Below are positions 44,434 through 53,092 of a stretch of 64,000 nt of DNA, one piece after another. The stretch is from Levilactobacillus angrenensis (GTDB lineage: Bacteria; Bacillota; Bacilli; Lactobacillales; Lactobacillaceae). The stretch lies in the NCBI RefSeq assembly GCF_003946085.1, contig NZ_RHOB01000012.1, positions 1 through 64,000 on the forward strand, given 5' to 3'. How positions within the stretch are numbered: position 1 is the first letter of the stretch; each line of letters begins with the position of its first letter. The notes beneath the pieces are model-generated. The model searched no databases and was not told the origin of the DNA. It saw only the letters and a program-made list of their open reading frames with translations. The translations under genes were made by a program, and so were the position numbers.

Positions 44434-44805
44434 ATGAATTTTAATTTTGATAGTCCGGAACCGATTTACCTGCAGGTGGCCGAACAAGTGGAAGAAGCCA
44501 TCTTCACCGGGATTTACCGGGCAGGCGAACAGGTACCGTCGACGACAGAGATGTCCAAAGAATTTCATATTAATCCAGCCACGGTGCTCAAAGGGATGAA
44601 CCGGTTGGTCACGGCCGGCATGCTGGAGAAACGCCGGGGGCTGGGGATGTTCGTCACGGCGGATGCGGAAAAGATGATTCGGGACAAACGCCGATCAGAA
44701 TTTTCACAACGCTACGTGGCGGGCTTTACCAGTGAGGCCAAGAAGCTCAACTTGTCAGAAGATGAGCTGATCGCCTTGGTCAAGCAGAGTTACGAAGCGA
44801 AGTAA
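44434..44805 (+). CDS. GntR-family regulator (YtrA subfamily)
   Basis: A 123-residue regulator. SPEPIYLQVAEQVEEAIFTG and QVPSTTEMSKEFHINPATVLKGM form the winged helix. The C-terminal tail (about 50 residues, two helices) is the short dimerisation arm of the YtrA group, not the long effector domain of FadR or HutC types. YtrA-like proteins usually repress the ABC operon that contains them. It begins 36 bases after the permease stop, so it is the last gene of the operon; a terminator follows. Confidence 0.9.
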   Translation: MNFNFDSPEPIYLQVAEQVEEAIFTGIYRAGEQVPSTTEMSKEFHINPATVLKGMNRLVTAGMLEKRRGLGMFVTADAEKMIRDKRRSEFSQRYVAGFTSEAKKLNLSEDELIALVKQSYEAK

Positions 44806-44818
44806 ACAGTTGGTGCAC

Positions 44819-44850
44819 AAGGGCTGAGGGGATTCCCTCAAGCCCTTTTT
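44819..44850 (+). terminator. Terminator of the ABC-GntR operon
   Basis: GGGCTGAGGG / CCCTCAAGCCC stem (one bulge) followed by TTTTT. Confidence 0.9.
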
Positions 44851-44989
44851 GTCAGGTTAGGGGAGGAACGATTTGGTCGCCGGTACTTTCTTTTTGTAAG
44901 CTAATCAGTTTACTTTTCAGCGGGAATGCGTTATAAATAGTTGTGTACAATTGAGTAGCAATGAACGGCAAAGAAAGAGGGACTTGATT

Positions 44990-45394
44990 ATGGAAATCAC
45001 AATTAAAGATGCAGCAAAGGCTTATTTAGACCAAAACGTCCAACCGGATACGGTGCTTTTGCTGACGCTGGATGATGGCTCAAATCAGTACTCCACATTG
45101 GGTGGGAGCTGTGCCATCGGCGACAAATTCCAGTTTGTGGCCCTGACGCAACAAGACCCGAAGTACAATATTCCGGTGACCAACAACGCCGGCTTGAACC
45201 TGTGGACCAACGCGGATACGGAGCTGTACTTGAACAACGGTTTGATCTTGGACCGGGTCTTCAACCAGTTATCCTTGCGCGATGACACGGGAATCTTGGA
45301 CAGTGCGGTCGGGATGATTGAATACACCGCCGAAGAAAAGTCCAAGCTAGATTTGAAGAAAGAAATGCAAACGTTAGGCACACGGATCTGCTAG
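44990..45394 (+). CDS. HesB/IscA-like iron-sulfur biosynthesis family protein
   Basis: A 134-residue cytoplasmic protein. MEITIKDAAKAYL at the N-terminus, TLDDGSNQYSTLGGSCAIGD and the beta-rich middle match the Fe-S biosynthesis (HesB-like) family as it occurs in lactobacilli. The three Cys of true A-type carriers are not conserved: only Cys in GGSCAIGD and the terminal RIC are present. A carrier role is therefore doubtful. ATG 44990 has AAAGAGG 9 bases upstream; an earlier in-frame start (44951) has none. Single gene. Confidence 0.8.
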   Translation: MEITIKDAAKAYLDQNVQPDTVLLLTLDDGSNQYSTLGGSCAIGDKFQFVALTQQDPKYNIPVTNNAGLNLWTNADTELYLNNGLILDRVFNQLSLRDDTGILDSAVGMIEYTAEEKSKLDLKKEMQTLGTRIC

Positions 45395-45400
45395 TGTGTT

Positions 45401-45440
45401 GATGGGCGCTTCTGGGGATGACCTGGGGGCGTCCTTTTTT
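45401..45440 (+). terminator. Terminator of the HesB-like gene
   Basis: GGGCGC (45404-45409) pairs with GCGTCC (45429-45434) and TTTTTT follows. Confidence 0.65.
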
Positions 45441-45639
45441 GTTGGCTACAGCTTGTTGTTGAGCCGGCTACCTAGGTATGGCGGACGTGGAAATGGTCGG
45501 CACGTACCCCAATTTCACACTGAAACGGATAAAATCGTTAACTGCCTAACTTATTTAAAAACTTAGGCGACACCGGTTGTCAAGGGGGTGCTCGGGCGCG
45601 TATACTCAAATTACGTAAATGTTACGGGAGGGGATTTTT

Positions 45640-47001
45640 TTGAGCAAAAATAGTAAAGTTTGGCGACTACTGATTGGACTGTTTAGTTTAGTGTTTGTTT
45701 TGGTTGTGAGTCAGGCGGCGACACCGGCTAAAGCGGCCACCAATCACAATGGGGCTGATTTTACCACTTCTGCCAGCGTCACCAACGGGCCGGACTTCAA
45801 GCACGTTGACACGATTGATATTCAGTACAACTTGGACTTCGGCAGTACGCCAATTCACGATGGCGACACCATCACTTTGGATTTTCCAGCCAACTTGCGG
45901 GGGAAGACGCCAGGGGATACGTTTGACGTGATCGACCAAGATGGCACGGTCATTGGCAAGGCGGTCGTTTCCGATACGGGCGTGGTCATCACGATGAATA
46001 ACGCGCTGGAGGGTAAGACCAATGACAAATTGACATTGAATCTGGCCACGAAATATCGCGGCGACGATTACGGCGAGCAAAATGTCGTGTTCCCCTTGGA
46101 AAATGGCGGCAGTAGTACCTCGACCATCAACCTGGTCAAGGATGAAGCCAACCTGTCCAAGAAGGGCGTTATCCAGGACAACGGGACCATCAAGTGGACG
46201 ATTCTGGTGAACCGCCAGGAAGTTGATTTGGAGAACTTAACCGTCAGCGATACCATTGGCGACCACCAAGAGCTGATCGAAGGCATCACCGTTAGCAATG
46301 CGCATTGGACCAGCAAGACCCAGTACCAACGCGAAAAGCCAGCGCTGAAAGAAGATACTGACTACAAGGTTACATACAACGGCACGACCGGGTTTGATGT
46401 GAAGTTCAACGACACCGTCTCCAATCTGGTTGCCATTGATTACTACACCAAGATTACGGACGAAACGTTGACGCACTCCGGTTATAAATTTAGAAATAAA
46501 GCCGTCATGAGCTGGGGCGGTGGCACCGGTGATGGCAAGTACTCTGAACAGGCCAACGGGAGCGTTTCCTCCTCTACCGGGAATAGTGGTTCCGGTGGTG
46601 GCGACGTGAACGAGACCAACGAAGAGGAAGAAGACGAAGACACCGGGACCATCGATGTCGATGGCGGTACCGAAACGGACGAGGAAGAAGCCGCCCGTGA
46701 AGAGGAAGAAGCTAAGGACGAGGCCGCTAAGGAAGCTGACAAGAACGCCAGTCAGAACCAGGCAGCCAAGGAAAAAGCTGCCGCTAAAAAGGCTGCGGCA
46801 AAGAAAGCCGCTGCAGCTAAGGCAGCCGCCAAGGCCCAACACGTCGCACCAGCCACAGCGACACAAACGGCTGGCACCACGACCACACGGAACACCAAGC
46901 TCCCACAGACACGCGAAGCCGACAACACGGTAGCTAGTCTGATGGGCGTCACGGCCTTATTGGTCACGCTCGGCGGTGCTTGGATTCGGCGCCGGTTTTA
47001 A
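45640..47001 (+). CDS. Collagen-adhesin-like surface protein, LPQTR-anchored
   Basis: A 453-residue surface protein. MSKNSKVWRLLIGLFSLVF...AKAAT is a conventional signal peptide. Residues about 40-300 form two Ig-like DEv-IgG domains of the Cna/collagen-binding type (GDTITLDFPANLRGKTPGD, TIKWTILVNRQEVDLENLTV, NKAVMSWGG). A Gly/Ser patch, a strongly acidic run (EEEEDEDTG, DEEEAAREEEE) and an Ala/Lys helix (AKEKAAAKKAAAKKAAAAK) lead to LPQTRE at 421, helix and RRRF. Binding to an extracellular matrix protein is inferred. A TTG start at 45640 lies 6 bases after GGGAGGGG. A TATACT -10 is at about 45601-45606. Confidence 0.85.
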   Translation: MSKNSKVWRLLIGLFSLVFVLVVSQAATPAKAATNHNGADFTTSASVTNGPDFKHVDTIDIQYNLDFGSTPIHDGDTITLDFPANLRGKTPGDTFDVIDQDGTVIGKAVVSDTGVVITMNNALEGKTNDKLTLNLATKYRGDDYGEQNVVFPLENGGSSTSTINLVKDEANLSKKGVIQDNGTIKWTILVNRQEVDLENLTVSDTIGDHQELIEGITVSNAHWTSKTQYQREKPALKEDTDYKVTYNGTTGFDVKFNDTVSNLVAIDYYTKITDETLTHSGYKFRNKAVMSWGGGTGDGKYSEQANGSVSSSTGNSGSGGGDVNETNEEEEDEDTGTIDVDGGTETDEEEAAREEEEAKDEAAKEADKNASQNQAAKEKAAAKKAAAKKAAAAKAAAKAQHVAPATATQTAGTTTTRNTKLPQTREADNTVASLMGVTALLVTLGGAWIRRRF

Positions 47002-47028
47002 AGGATTTACAAGTAAATGAAGTAGGCT

Positions 47029-47072
47029 AGTCAGTGAACTGGGCGGGAAACCGCTTGGTCACTGACTTTTTT
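47029..47072 (+). terminator. Terminator of the collagen-adhesin-like gene
   Basis: AGTCAGTGA / TCACTGACT stem with a GCGG/CCGC inner hairpin and TTTTTT. Confidence 0.85.
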
Positions 47073-47214
47073 GGTGCTTAGTCGAGTGAGTGTGATTAAG
47101 CATTAGTGAGAGCAAGTGACCTAAATGCTATTGCCGGGTTAATTGCTTTCTTTGTGTGACTAAAGGTGATAAAAATAGTCACCAAAAGGTGCAAAATGGA
47201 GATGAAATATCATA

Positions 47215-47489
47215 ATGAAAAATTCTGAAAAACGCATATTACTATTCGTATGGATCTCAATCGAAAGTATGCAGCTGAAAAAGTCGCTAATAATTTAGGC
47301 ATTGATTTGACTGCTGCTGTGAATTTATTTATCTCACAAATGATTAAAGAAAACGGCTTACCGTTTAAGCCGACTAATGAGCCATTAGAAAGTGGACTTC
47401 AGCGGGCTTTAGAGGACGTTAAAAATGGGGATACGACTAAATATACGCTCGATGAGTTTATTGAACATGTTAAAAATCTAGGTGAATGA
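47215..47489 (+). pseudogene. RelB/DinJ-family antitoxin with an N-terminal frameshift
   Basis: ATG 47215 opens MKNSEKR, then the frame goes wrong at CGCATATTACT. Removing two bases (one AT) restores KRITIRMDLNRKYAAEKV, the expected ribbon-helix-helix start of a RelB/DinJ antitoxin. The rest (NNLGIDLTAAVNLFISQMI and an acidic C-terminus with TLDEFIEHVKN) is intact. From ATG 47250 a 79-residue product could still be made, but it would lack the DNA-binding beta strand. The toxin gene next to it is also broken, so the module is inactive or nearly so. Confidence 0.75.
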
Positions 47490-47493
47490 TTTA

Positions 47494-47734
47494 ATGATTA
47501 AAAATGTTCGAACGACTAAAGAGTTTGACCGTAGCTTAAAGAAACTCCGAAAAAAGCACTATGAGATGTTGCGAATCGCGCAAGCCGTTTTTTCATATTG
47601 CGCATGGCGACCAAGATACCTTAATCCGTAAGTACAAGTGGCACAAGCTCAAAGGTGATAAGGCGGGAATTAATGAAATTACGATTCTTTTGTTAGATAC
47701 GGGATCACATGATTCAGTCTTTAAGCGTGTATGA
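47494..47734 (+). pseudogene. Degenerate YafQ-family mRNA interferase toxin
   Basis: MIKNVRTTKEFDRSLKKLRKKHYEML is the N-terminus of a YafQ/RelE toxin. The frame is lost near a T6 run (47589-47594) and resumes in another frame as HIAHGDQDTLIRKYKWHKLKGDKAGINE. The central catalytic strand is missing before LLLDTGSHDSVF, and a stray VEDGELLLT lies past the stop in yet another frame (to about 47780). At least two separate lesions are needed. Repeat copy E is inserted just downstream. Confidence 0.75.
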
Positions 47735-47819
47735 GTTGAAGATGGTGAGCTTTTACTTACTGATGGCCAATCGTTTTAGCCAAATGGGTTTGCAAGCTTG
47801 AGGGTACAGTTGTTAAAGA

Positions 47820-48471
47820 ACATTATCTGAAGGTTGAAAGTTGAATTAATGTCTTGGCTCCCGAAGCGACAGCGTTTTGTCCACCAGAACTAGTGAAACC
47901 CGAGCCTGCGTCAGCCAGGGTTCCGCCTGCTCTGGGGAACACCTCCAGCCTGAGGAGCGGTCTTTCGGTTTGCTTTGGAGCCTTGCCAAAACCGCAAGTC
48001 TCCAAAGTCGTCCCACGCTGTAGGCTGAGAAAATACCTCAGCCAACACCGTCGACACAGCTGGCTCCACCCTGGCTGCCTCCGGCAAGTTGGCGCTTATC
48101 AGTAAGATGGTGTTAGTTAAAGACTAGTTGTTAAATCAACCGCTAACTGGGGCTAAGTCAACCATTACTAGTCCGCACACTTGTAGCCGGGAGTCCGCCA
48201 AATATGGGTTCAGCCGTGGGAGTTTACTTAGCGGTATGATTCTCACCGCTTAGCAAACTGGCGTCTTTGAGACGTGGGCCATCGGCTCAAAGCGAGGCCG
48301 AGACCGTCCCTCAGGCTCGGTCCGGTCCGCCCACCGCGTTCCAACCCATAGTTGGCGGATGGTAGGCGGCCAGCTCAAACTACGAAGCTGTAAACGAATA
48401 ATTCTTACGCCATGAGTCGCGTGGTGACAATGCTTCTAGCTGATTTTCATCTTTCAACCTTCAGACATTAT
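47820..48471 (+). repeat. Structured MITE-like element, copy E (type copy with intact ends)
   Basis: ACATTAT (47820-47826) is repeated at 48465-48471 as a target duplication. Between them, CTGAAGGTTGAAAG (47827-47840) and CTTTCAACCTTCAG (48451-48464) are perfect 14-bp terminal inverted repeats, so the element is 638 bp. Module 2 is closed by AGCCAGGG (47913-47920) with CCCTGGCT (48069-48076). Module 1 is closed by a 17-bp stem (48193-48209 with 48343-48359, one mismatch) and contains CGTCTTTGAGACG (48262-48274) and a CCGAG/CTCGG hairpin. No reading frame is conserved between copies and no transposase is present, so it must be mobilised in trans. Confidence 0.93.
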
Positions 48472-48619
48472 ATGATTAGGTCTAAGGAACGGAGCTGTAG
48501 CTGGGCGCGGTTCCTTTTTTCATCCCGCCACAGGTACGACTAAGCCGCAAAATGTGGCAAAAATCACAAGCTCTGCTATACTCGACTTAGAAGAAAAACT
48601 TACCCGGGGAGGGGATTTT

Positions 48620-50413
48620 ATGCAACAACTGCGTGAGTATAAACGATTCTGGTTCGTCATTGTTTTAGGGGCCATGGCGTTGGTGCTCCAGTTTGGTGCG
48701 CACCGAGCGGGAATTGCGCAGCTACTGATTACCGGACTGGGGATTTTGTTGGCGTTGTTGATGTTCATCGATATGGTCAAGACGTTGCGGTCTGGTAAAT
48801 TTGGGGTCGATTTGTTAGCGATTACCGCGGTGATTGCCACGTTAGCGGTCAGTGAATATTGGGCCGCCTTGATTGTCTTACTCATGCTGACCGGGGGAGA
48901 TGCGTTGGAAGACTTTGCCGCCCGCCGTGCCAACAGTGAGTTACAGGAACTGCTCAATAATTCACCACAGTCGGCGCACAAGGTGACCGGAGACACGATT
49001 GCCGACGTCGCCATTCATACGGTCGAAGTGGGCGACCGGCTATTGGTCAAGCCCGGTGAAGTCATGCCCGTCGATGGGACGTTGGCGACGGGGCCGACCA
49101 CGGTCAACGAATCCTCACTGACGGGGGAAGCGCGGCCAATCGATAAGCAAGCCGGTGATACCGTGATGTCCGGGAGTGTGAACGGCGAGGCGTCCGTTTA
49201 CCTGATGGCTGATCAGACGGCCGACAACAGTCAGTACCAAAACATCGTGCGGCTGGTCAAACAAGCCGAGGAGCAACCGGCCAAGTTCGTACGAATGGCC
49301 GACCGGTATGCCGTTCCGTTCACGCTGTTGGCCTACGTGATTGCCGGCATCGCTTGGTACGTATCGGGCGACCCCGTGCGGTTTGCGGAAGTTCTGGTCG
49401 TGGCCTCACCGTGCCCATTGATTTTAGCGGCGCCCATCGCGCTGATTTCGGGGATGAGCCGGGCCAGTCGGAACGGGATTATCGTCAAGACCGGGACCAC
49501 GCTGGAAAAGCTCGCGCAGGTCAAGACGTTTGCCTTTGACAAAACCGGGACCATCACCCAGGGTAAATTAGTGGTCGACCAGGTCGTGCCGACCACCGCA
49601 GTCACGCCGGAGACGCTCCTACAGCTGGCGGCCAGTGCGGAACAGCACTCGGGCCACGTGTTGGCGCAATCGTTGGTCGCAGCGACGACGGCACCATTAC
49701 TGCCGGCGACCGACGTCAAAGAGACCACGGCGCAAGGGGTCCAAGCTACTATCAAAGGCCAGGTCATCCGGGCGGGGAAGGCCGAGTTCGTGACGGATCA
49801 AGCGGTGACCAAGCCGGACCAAACGGCGGTCTACGTTTCCGCCGCGGGCATTTACCAAGGCTACGTCAGCTTCAGTGACCAAGTTCGTCCCGAAGCCGCA
49901 GCCACCATGACGGCGCTGCACCGCTTGGGTGTGGACAACCTGTTGATGATTTCCGGTGACCGGCAGCCGATTGCCCAACAGATTGCCGGGGAGGTCGGTA
50001 TCGACCAAATTCATGCCGAGTGTTTGCCGGCCGACAAGATTCAGGTGCTGGCCCAACTGCCGACCACGCAACGGCCAGTCGCCATGGTCGGGGATGGCAT
50101 CAATGACGCGCCATCGCTAGCTACGGCCGATGTCGGCATTGCCATGGGGGCGCACGGGGCCACGGCGGCCAGTGAATCGGCGGATGCGGTGGTCTTGAAA
50201 GACGACCTGACCCGCGTCAGCGCCGCCAGAAGCATCGCGCACGATACCATGCGGGTCGCTCGTCAAGCCGTGATGATCGGTATCGTCATCTGTACGGTGT
50301 TGATGCTGATCGCCAGCTTCGGCGTGATTCCGGCCATCATCGGCGCGGTGTTCCAAGAAGTCGTCGACACCGTCACCATCCTCTACGCCCTGCGTGCCCG
50401 GACCGACCGGTAG
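48620..50413 (+). CDS. Heavy-metal P1B-type ATPase
   Basis: A 597-residue metal pump without an N-terminal metal-binding domain. TGEARP is in the actuator domain, SPCPLILAAPIAL is the membrane metal site (SPC type, seen in cobalt/zinc/iron exporters of the P1B-4 group), DKTGTITQGK is the phosphorylation site, HSGHVLAQ replaces the usual SEHPLA, and GDGINDAPSLATADVG is the hinge motif. The metal is therefore more likely Zn, Co, Cd or Fe than Cu, but this is inference. ATG 48620 has GGGGAGG 7 bases upstream. A multicopper oxidase and a CadD module follow within 5 kb. Confidence 0.9.
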   Translation: MQQLREYKRFWFVIVLGAMALVLQFGAHRAGIAQLLITGLGILLALLMFIDMVKTLRSGKFGVDLLAITAVIATLAVSEYWAALIVLLMLTGGDALEDFAARRANSELQELLNNSPQSAHKVTGDTIADVAIHTVEVGDRLLVKPGEVMPVDGTLATGPTTVNESSLTGEARPIDKQAGDTVMSGSVNGEASVYLMADQTADNSQYQNIVRLVKQAEEQPAKFVRMADRYAVPFTLLAYVIAGIAWYVSGDPVRFAEVLVVASPCPLILAAPIALISGMSRASRNGIIVKTGTTLEKLAQVKTFAFDKTGTITQGKLVVDQVVPTTAVTPETLLQLAASAEQHSGHVLAQSLVAATTAPLLPATDVKETTAQGVQATIKGQVIRAGKAEFVTDQAVTKPDQTAVYVSAAGIYQGYVSFSDQVRPEAAATMTALHRLGVDNLLMISGDRQPIAQQIAGEVGIDQIHAECLPADKIQVLAQLPTTQRPVAMVGDGINDAPSLATADVGIAMGAHGATAASESADAVVLKDDLTRVSAARSIAHDTMRVARQAVMIGIVICTVLMLIASFGVIPAIIGAVFQEVVDTVTILYALRARTDR

Positions 50414-50431
50414 AAGGGTTGTCCCTACTCT

Positions 50432-50470
50432 TACTAACGAAATTCGCGGGCGATTTGTAACCCCTTAATT
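50432..50470 (+). repeat. 39-base motif shared with 27527-27565
   Basis: Second occurrence of ACTAACGAAAT...TTTGTAACCCC...TAATT, 18 bases after the ATPase stop codon. Confidence 0.5.
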
Positions 50471-50619
50471 TGGCGTGTTGTGGTGGGGATGTCCGATTAA
50501 CCTTGATATGACAGGAAAGGTGCGGCGAAAATTTTTTCTAGTTTTTCGTAAAAATTCCGCCAGATGATGCAGGCAAGCCGCCGATGTCGCGGGCAGAAAT
50601 GGGTGAAGTGACTGCTGTC

Positions 50620-50660
50620 AAAAAAGCCTACCGTAGCTGAGAGTTCACGCAACGGTAGGC
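50620..50660 (-). terminator. Minus-strand hairpin with T-tract between two plus-strand genes
   Basis: GCCTACCG (50626-50633) and CGGTAGGC (50653-50660) form a perfect 8-bp stem. On the minus strand it is followed by TTTTTT (50625-50620), so it is built to end leftward transcripts, although no leftward gene is visible. The remainder of 50414-50754 holds only the 39-base motif and an A/T-rich palindrome near 50530. Confidence 0.6.
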
Positions 50661-50754
50661 AGATGGTCTAGACTAACCCTTTTTCTCCCCTCGTGAATGC
50701 GGTATCATGGAGGCGGAGACATTTGCTTTAATCGATCGAAGAGGAGCCTGAAAA

Positions 50755-52290
50755 ATGACAAAATCAATTCACACTGATTATTTCTTTGATGAAGCGGCAT
50801 ATAACACTCACGATGGGGGCTATGTACCACTGGAGGAACCCAAGACGCCACAACAGCCCTTGCGGATTCCACCACTACTGAAGCCGGACAAGGAAACGGC
50901 GACGGACACCTACTACACGGTTGAAGCCCAAGCCGGCGAGACACAACTGTTACCAGGCAAGAAGACCAAGACTTGGGGCTACAATGGCTCATTGTTAGGC
51001 CAGACGGTCGTTTTCAAGCGCGGTAAGACCATGCATATTGATTTGAAAAATAGTTTACCCGAACTGACCACGTTCCACTGGCACGGGTTAAACGTTCCCG
51101 GGCCTTACACGGACGGTGGTTGCCACGCCCCCGTTTATCCCGGGAAGACGCGGCACATTGATTTCAAGGTCGACCAACCGGCCGCAACGTTGTGGTTGCA
51201 CGCGCATCCGTGCCCATCAACGGCGGAACAAGTTTGGCACGGCCTGGCTGGCTTAGCGCTGGTCACCGATGATGTCGAAGCCAAATTGCCATTTCCACGC
51301 AATTATGGGGTCGACGACATTCCGTTGGTCTTGCAAGACCGGCGTTTCCACGAAGATAACCAGTGGGATTACGAAGCCGATTACGATCCGGACGGGGTCC
51401 AAGGACCCACGCCAATGATCAACGGGACCATCAATCCGTACTTTGACGTCACCACGCAACGGGTCCGGCTACGGATCTTGGACGGTGCCAATCGGCGTGA
51501 ATGGCGGCTACACTTTAGTGATGACCTGCCATTTACCCAAGTGGCTTCCGACGGCGGTGTGATGCCGGAACCGGTCGAATTTACCCACTTGATGTTGACC
51601 TGTGCGGAACGGGCCGAGGTCATCGTGGACTTTGGCAAGGTCACGCCAGGCCACACGGTCACCCTGTACAGCGACGATGTGCCGCTGGTCCGTTTCCGGG
51701 TCCACGATTTTGAGGCGGACGACGTAACGTTGCCTGACCACCTGGTTGACATCCCGAATCCTGATGTGACACCGAACACGCCGGTGCGCAAGGTCGTCAT
51801 GTCCGGGATGGATGAACAAGTGATGATCGACGGGAAGAAATTTGAAATGCAACGGATCGACGCCCGCCAAAAGGTTGGTAACGTTGAACTCTGGGACATT
51901 ACCAACACCAATGACATGGACGGCGGCATGGTCCACCCATTCCACATGCACGGGACGCAATTCTTAGTGCTGTCGCGGAACGGCCACGAACCTTACGCCA
52001 ACGAACACGGTTTGAAGGATACGGTCGGCGTCAACCCTGGCGAAACGGTCCGCATCAAGGTTTGGTTCGAGCACACCGGGGTCTACATGTACCATTGCCA
52101 CATCATTGAACATGAAGATGGTGGGATGATGGCGCAGATTGAGGCCTACGACCCAGACCACCCACAAACGTACAAGTTGATGGACATGGACACGTTGATG
52201 AACGCCGTCGCTGAAGAGCGGGGCATTGACGTGAAGGACTTGAAGCTCCCTGGGATGAGCTCCTACGAAAAGATGGGGATGAAGATGTAG
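50755..52290 (+). CDS. Multicopper oxidase
   Basis: A 511-residue enzyme with three cupredoxin domains. Copper ligands are visible in all four expected motifs: HWHGL, LHAHPC and QVWHG, HPFHMHG, and HCHIIEHEDGGMM, where the final Met is the axial type 1 ligand. No signal peptide is present, so it is cytoplasmic. Such oxidases in lactobacilli have been reported to oxidise phenolics, Mn(II), Cu(I) or biogenic amines; which applies here cannot be read from the sequence. GAAGAGGAG lies before ATG 50755. A terminator follows, so it is transcribed alone or with the upstream ATPase. Confidence 0.93.
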   Translation: MTKSIHTDYFFDEAAYNTHDGGYVPLEEPKTPQQPLRIPPLLKPDKETATDTYYTVEAQAGETQLLPGKKTKTWGYNGSLLGQTVVFKRGKTMHIDLKNSLPELTTFHWHGLNVPGPYTDGGCHAPVYPGKTRHIDFKVDQPAATLWLHAHPCPSTAEQVWHGLAGLALVTDDVEAKLPFPRNYGVDDIPLVLQDRRFHEDNQWDYEADYDPDGVQGPTPMINGTINPYFDVTTQRVRLRILDGANRREWRLHFSDDLPFTQVASDGGVMPEPVEFTHLMLTCAERAEVIVDFGKVTPGHTVTLYSDDVPLVRFRVHDFEADDVTLPDHLVDIPNPDVTPNTPVRKVVMSGMDEQVMIDGKKFEMQRIDARQKVGNVELWDITNTNDMDGGMVHPFHMHGTQFLVLSRNGHEPYANEHGLKDTVGVNPGETVRIKVWFEHTGVYMYHCHIIEHEDGGMMAQIEAYDPDHPQTYKLMDMDTLMNAVAEERGIDVKDLKLPGMSSYEKMGMKM

Positions 52291-52362
52291 GTCACGTGGC
52301 TTGACGGTTCATCGGCGGGCGATTCACGTTTGACTACATGCTGAACAGCTAAATAACGAACA

Positions 52363-52408
52363 GAAGGCTCGTCAGTACGGTTTTGCCGATACTGATGAGC
52401 CTTTTTTG
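52363..52408 (+). terminator. Terminator of the multicopper oxidase gene
   Basis: AAGGCTCGTCAGTA / TACTGATGAGCCTT stem and TTTTTT tail. Confidence 0.88.
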
Positions 52409-52490
52409 GGTTGCACCGATATTGCGATGAGGTAATGTTTGATGTATAACATAGTTGGTACATAAAACAATTTTTATGGAGGAGATTCTT

Positions 52491-53027
52491 ATGCGGTTGA
52501 AGCGCCATGGTGGGATCGTACTTATGGTTTTGTCTCTTTTGGTAGGCGTCGGGGTAGCTACGAATGCCAATCAGTCTGTAGCACATGCCAAAGCTAAACG
52601 GACGTTGAAAGTTTACCCTAAGCGGATTCGAGGAACGTGGTACAGCTATCAGTATCACAAGATGTATCGTTACAAAATTACTGTCAAGAAGATGGTGGGG
52701 ACTGACTTCAAAAATCAGTTGCACTCCCGGAAAGTTAATTACGTTATCAAAAATAATGTCAAAATGAAGCATCCCAACTGGGTAGTTGCCAGCATTTTTA
52801 AGCTGTCTAACAATGAGCGGTGGGTCAACGTCATGGGCTGGTATCAAACTGCTGGCGATGGCAGTTCCTATTGGAAAAAGACCCACAAACTGGGTGGCCA
52901 TAAGCGAGCGGTACTGACAATGGCTGGCGGTGCCGGCTTTTGGACCTACGCCCATGGCTATCACAGTAAACATTTAGCCAAGAAGTATGCGAACCATTAC
53001 TTTAAGGGTGAGCGACGTCAACCATAG
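52491..53027 (+). CDS. Small secreted basic protein of unknown function
   Basis: A 178-residue exported protein. MRLKRHGGIVLMVLSLLVGVGVAT...AHAKA is the signal peptide. The mature part is rich in Lys, Tyr, Trp and His (GTWYSYQYHKMYRYKITVK, ANHYF) with no Cys and no anchor. It resembles lactobacillar secreted proteins with a predicted beta fold in general character only; I cannot name a family. The positive charge suggests retention on the anionic cell wall. TGGAGGAG precedes ATG 52491 by 6 bases, and a terminator follows. Confidence 0.75.
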   Translation: MRLKRHGGIVLMVLSLLVGVGVATNANQSVAHAKAKRTLKVYPKRIRGTWYSYQYHKMYRYKITVKKMVGTDFKNQLHSRKVNYVIKNNVKMKHPNWVVASIFKLSNNERWVNVMGWYQTAGDGSSYWKKTHKLGGHKRAVLTMAGGAGFWTYAHGYHSKHLAKKYANHYFKGERRQP

Positions 53028-53092
53028 AAATTACCTAATTGTAATAGCGAAAGCCAAAACAATGTACGACTTGGGTTACTAGATAATCAAAG

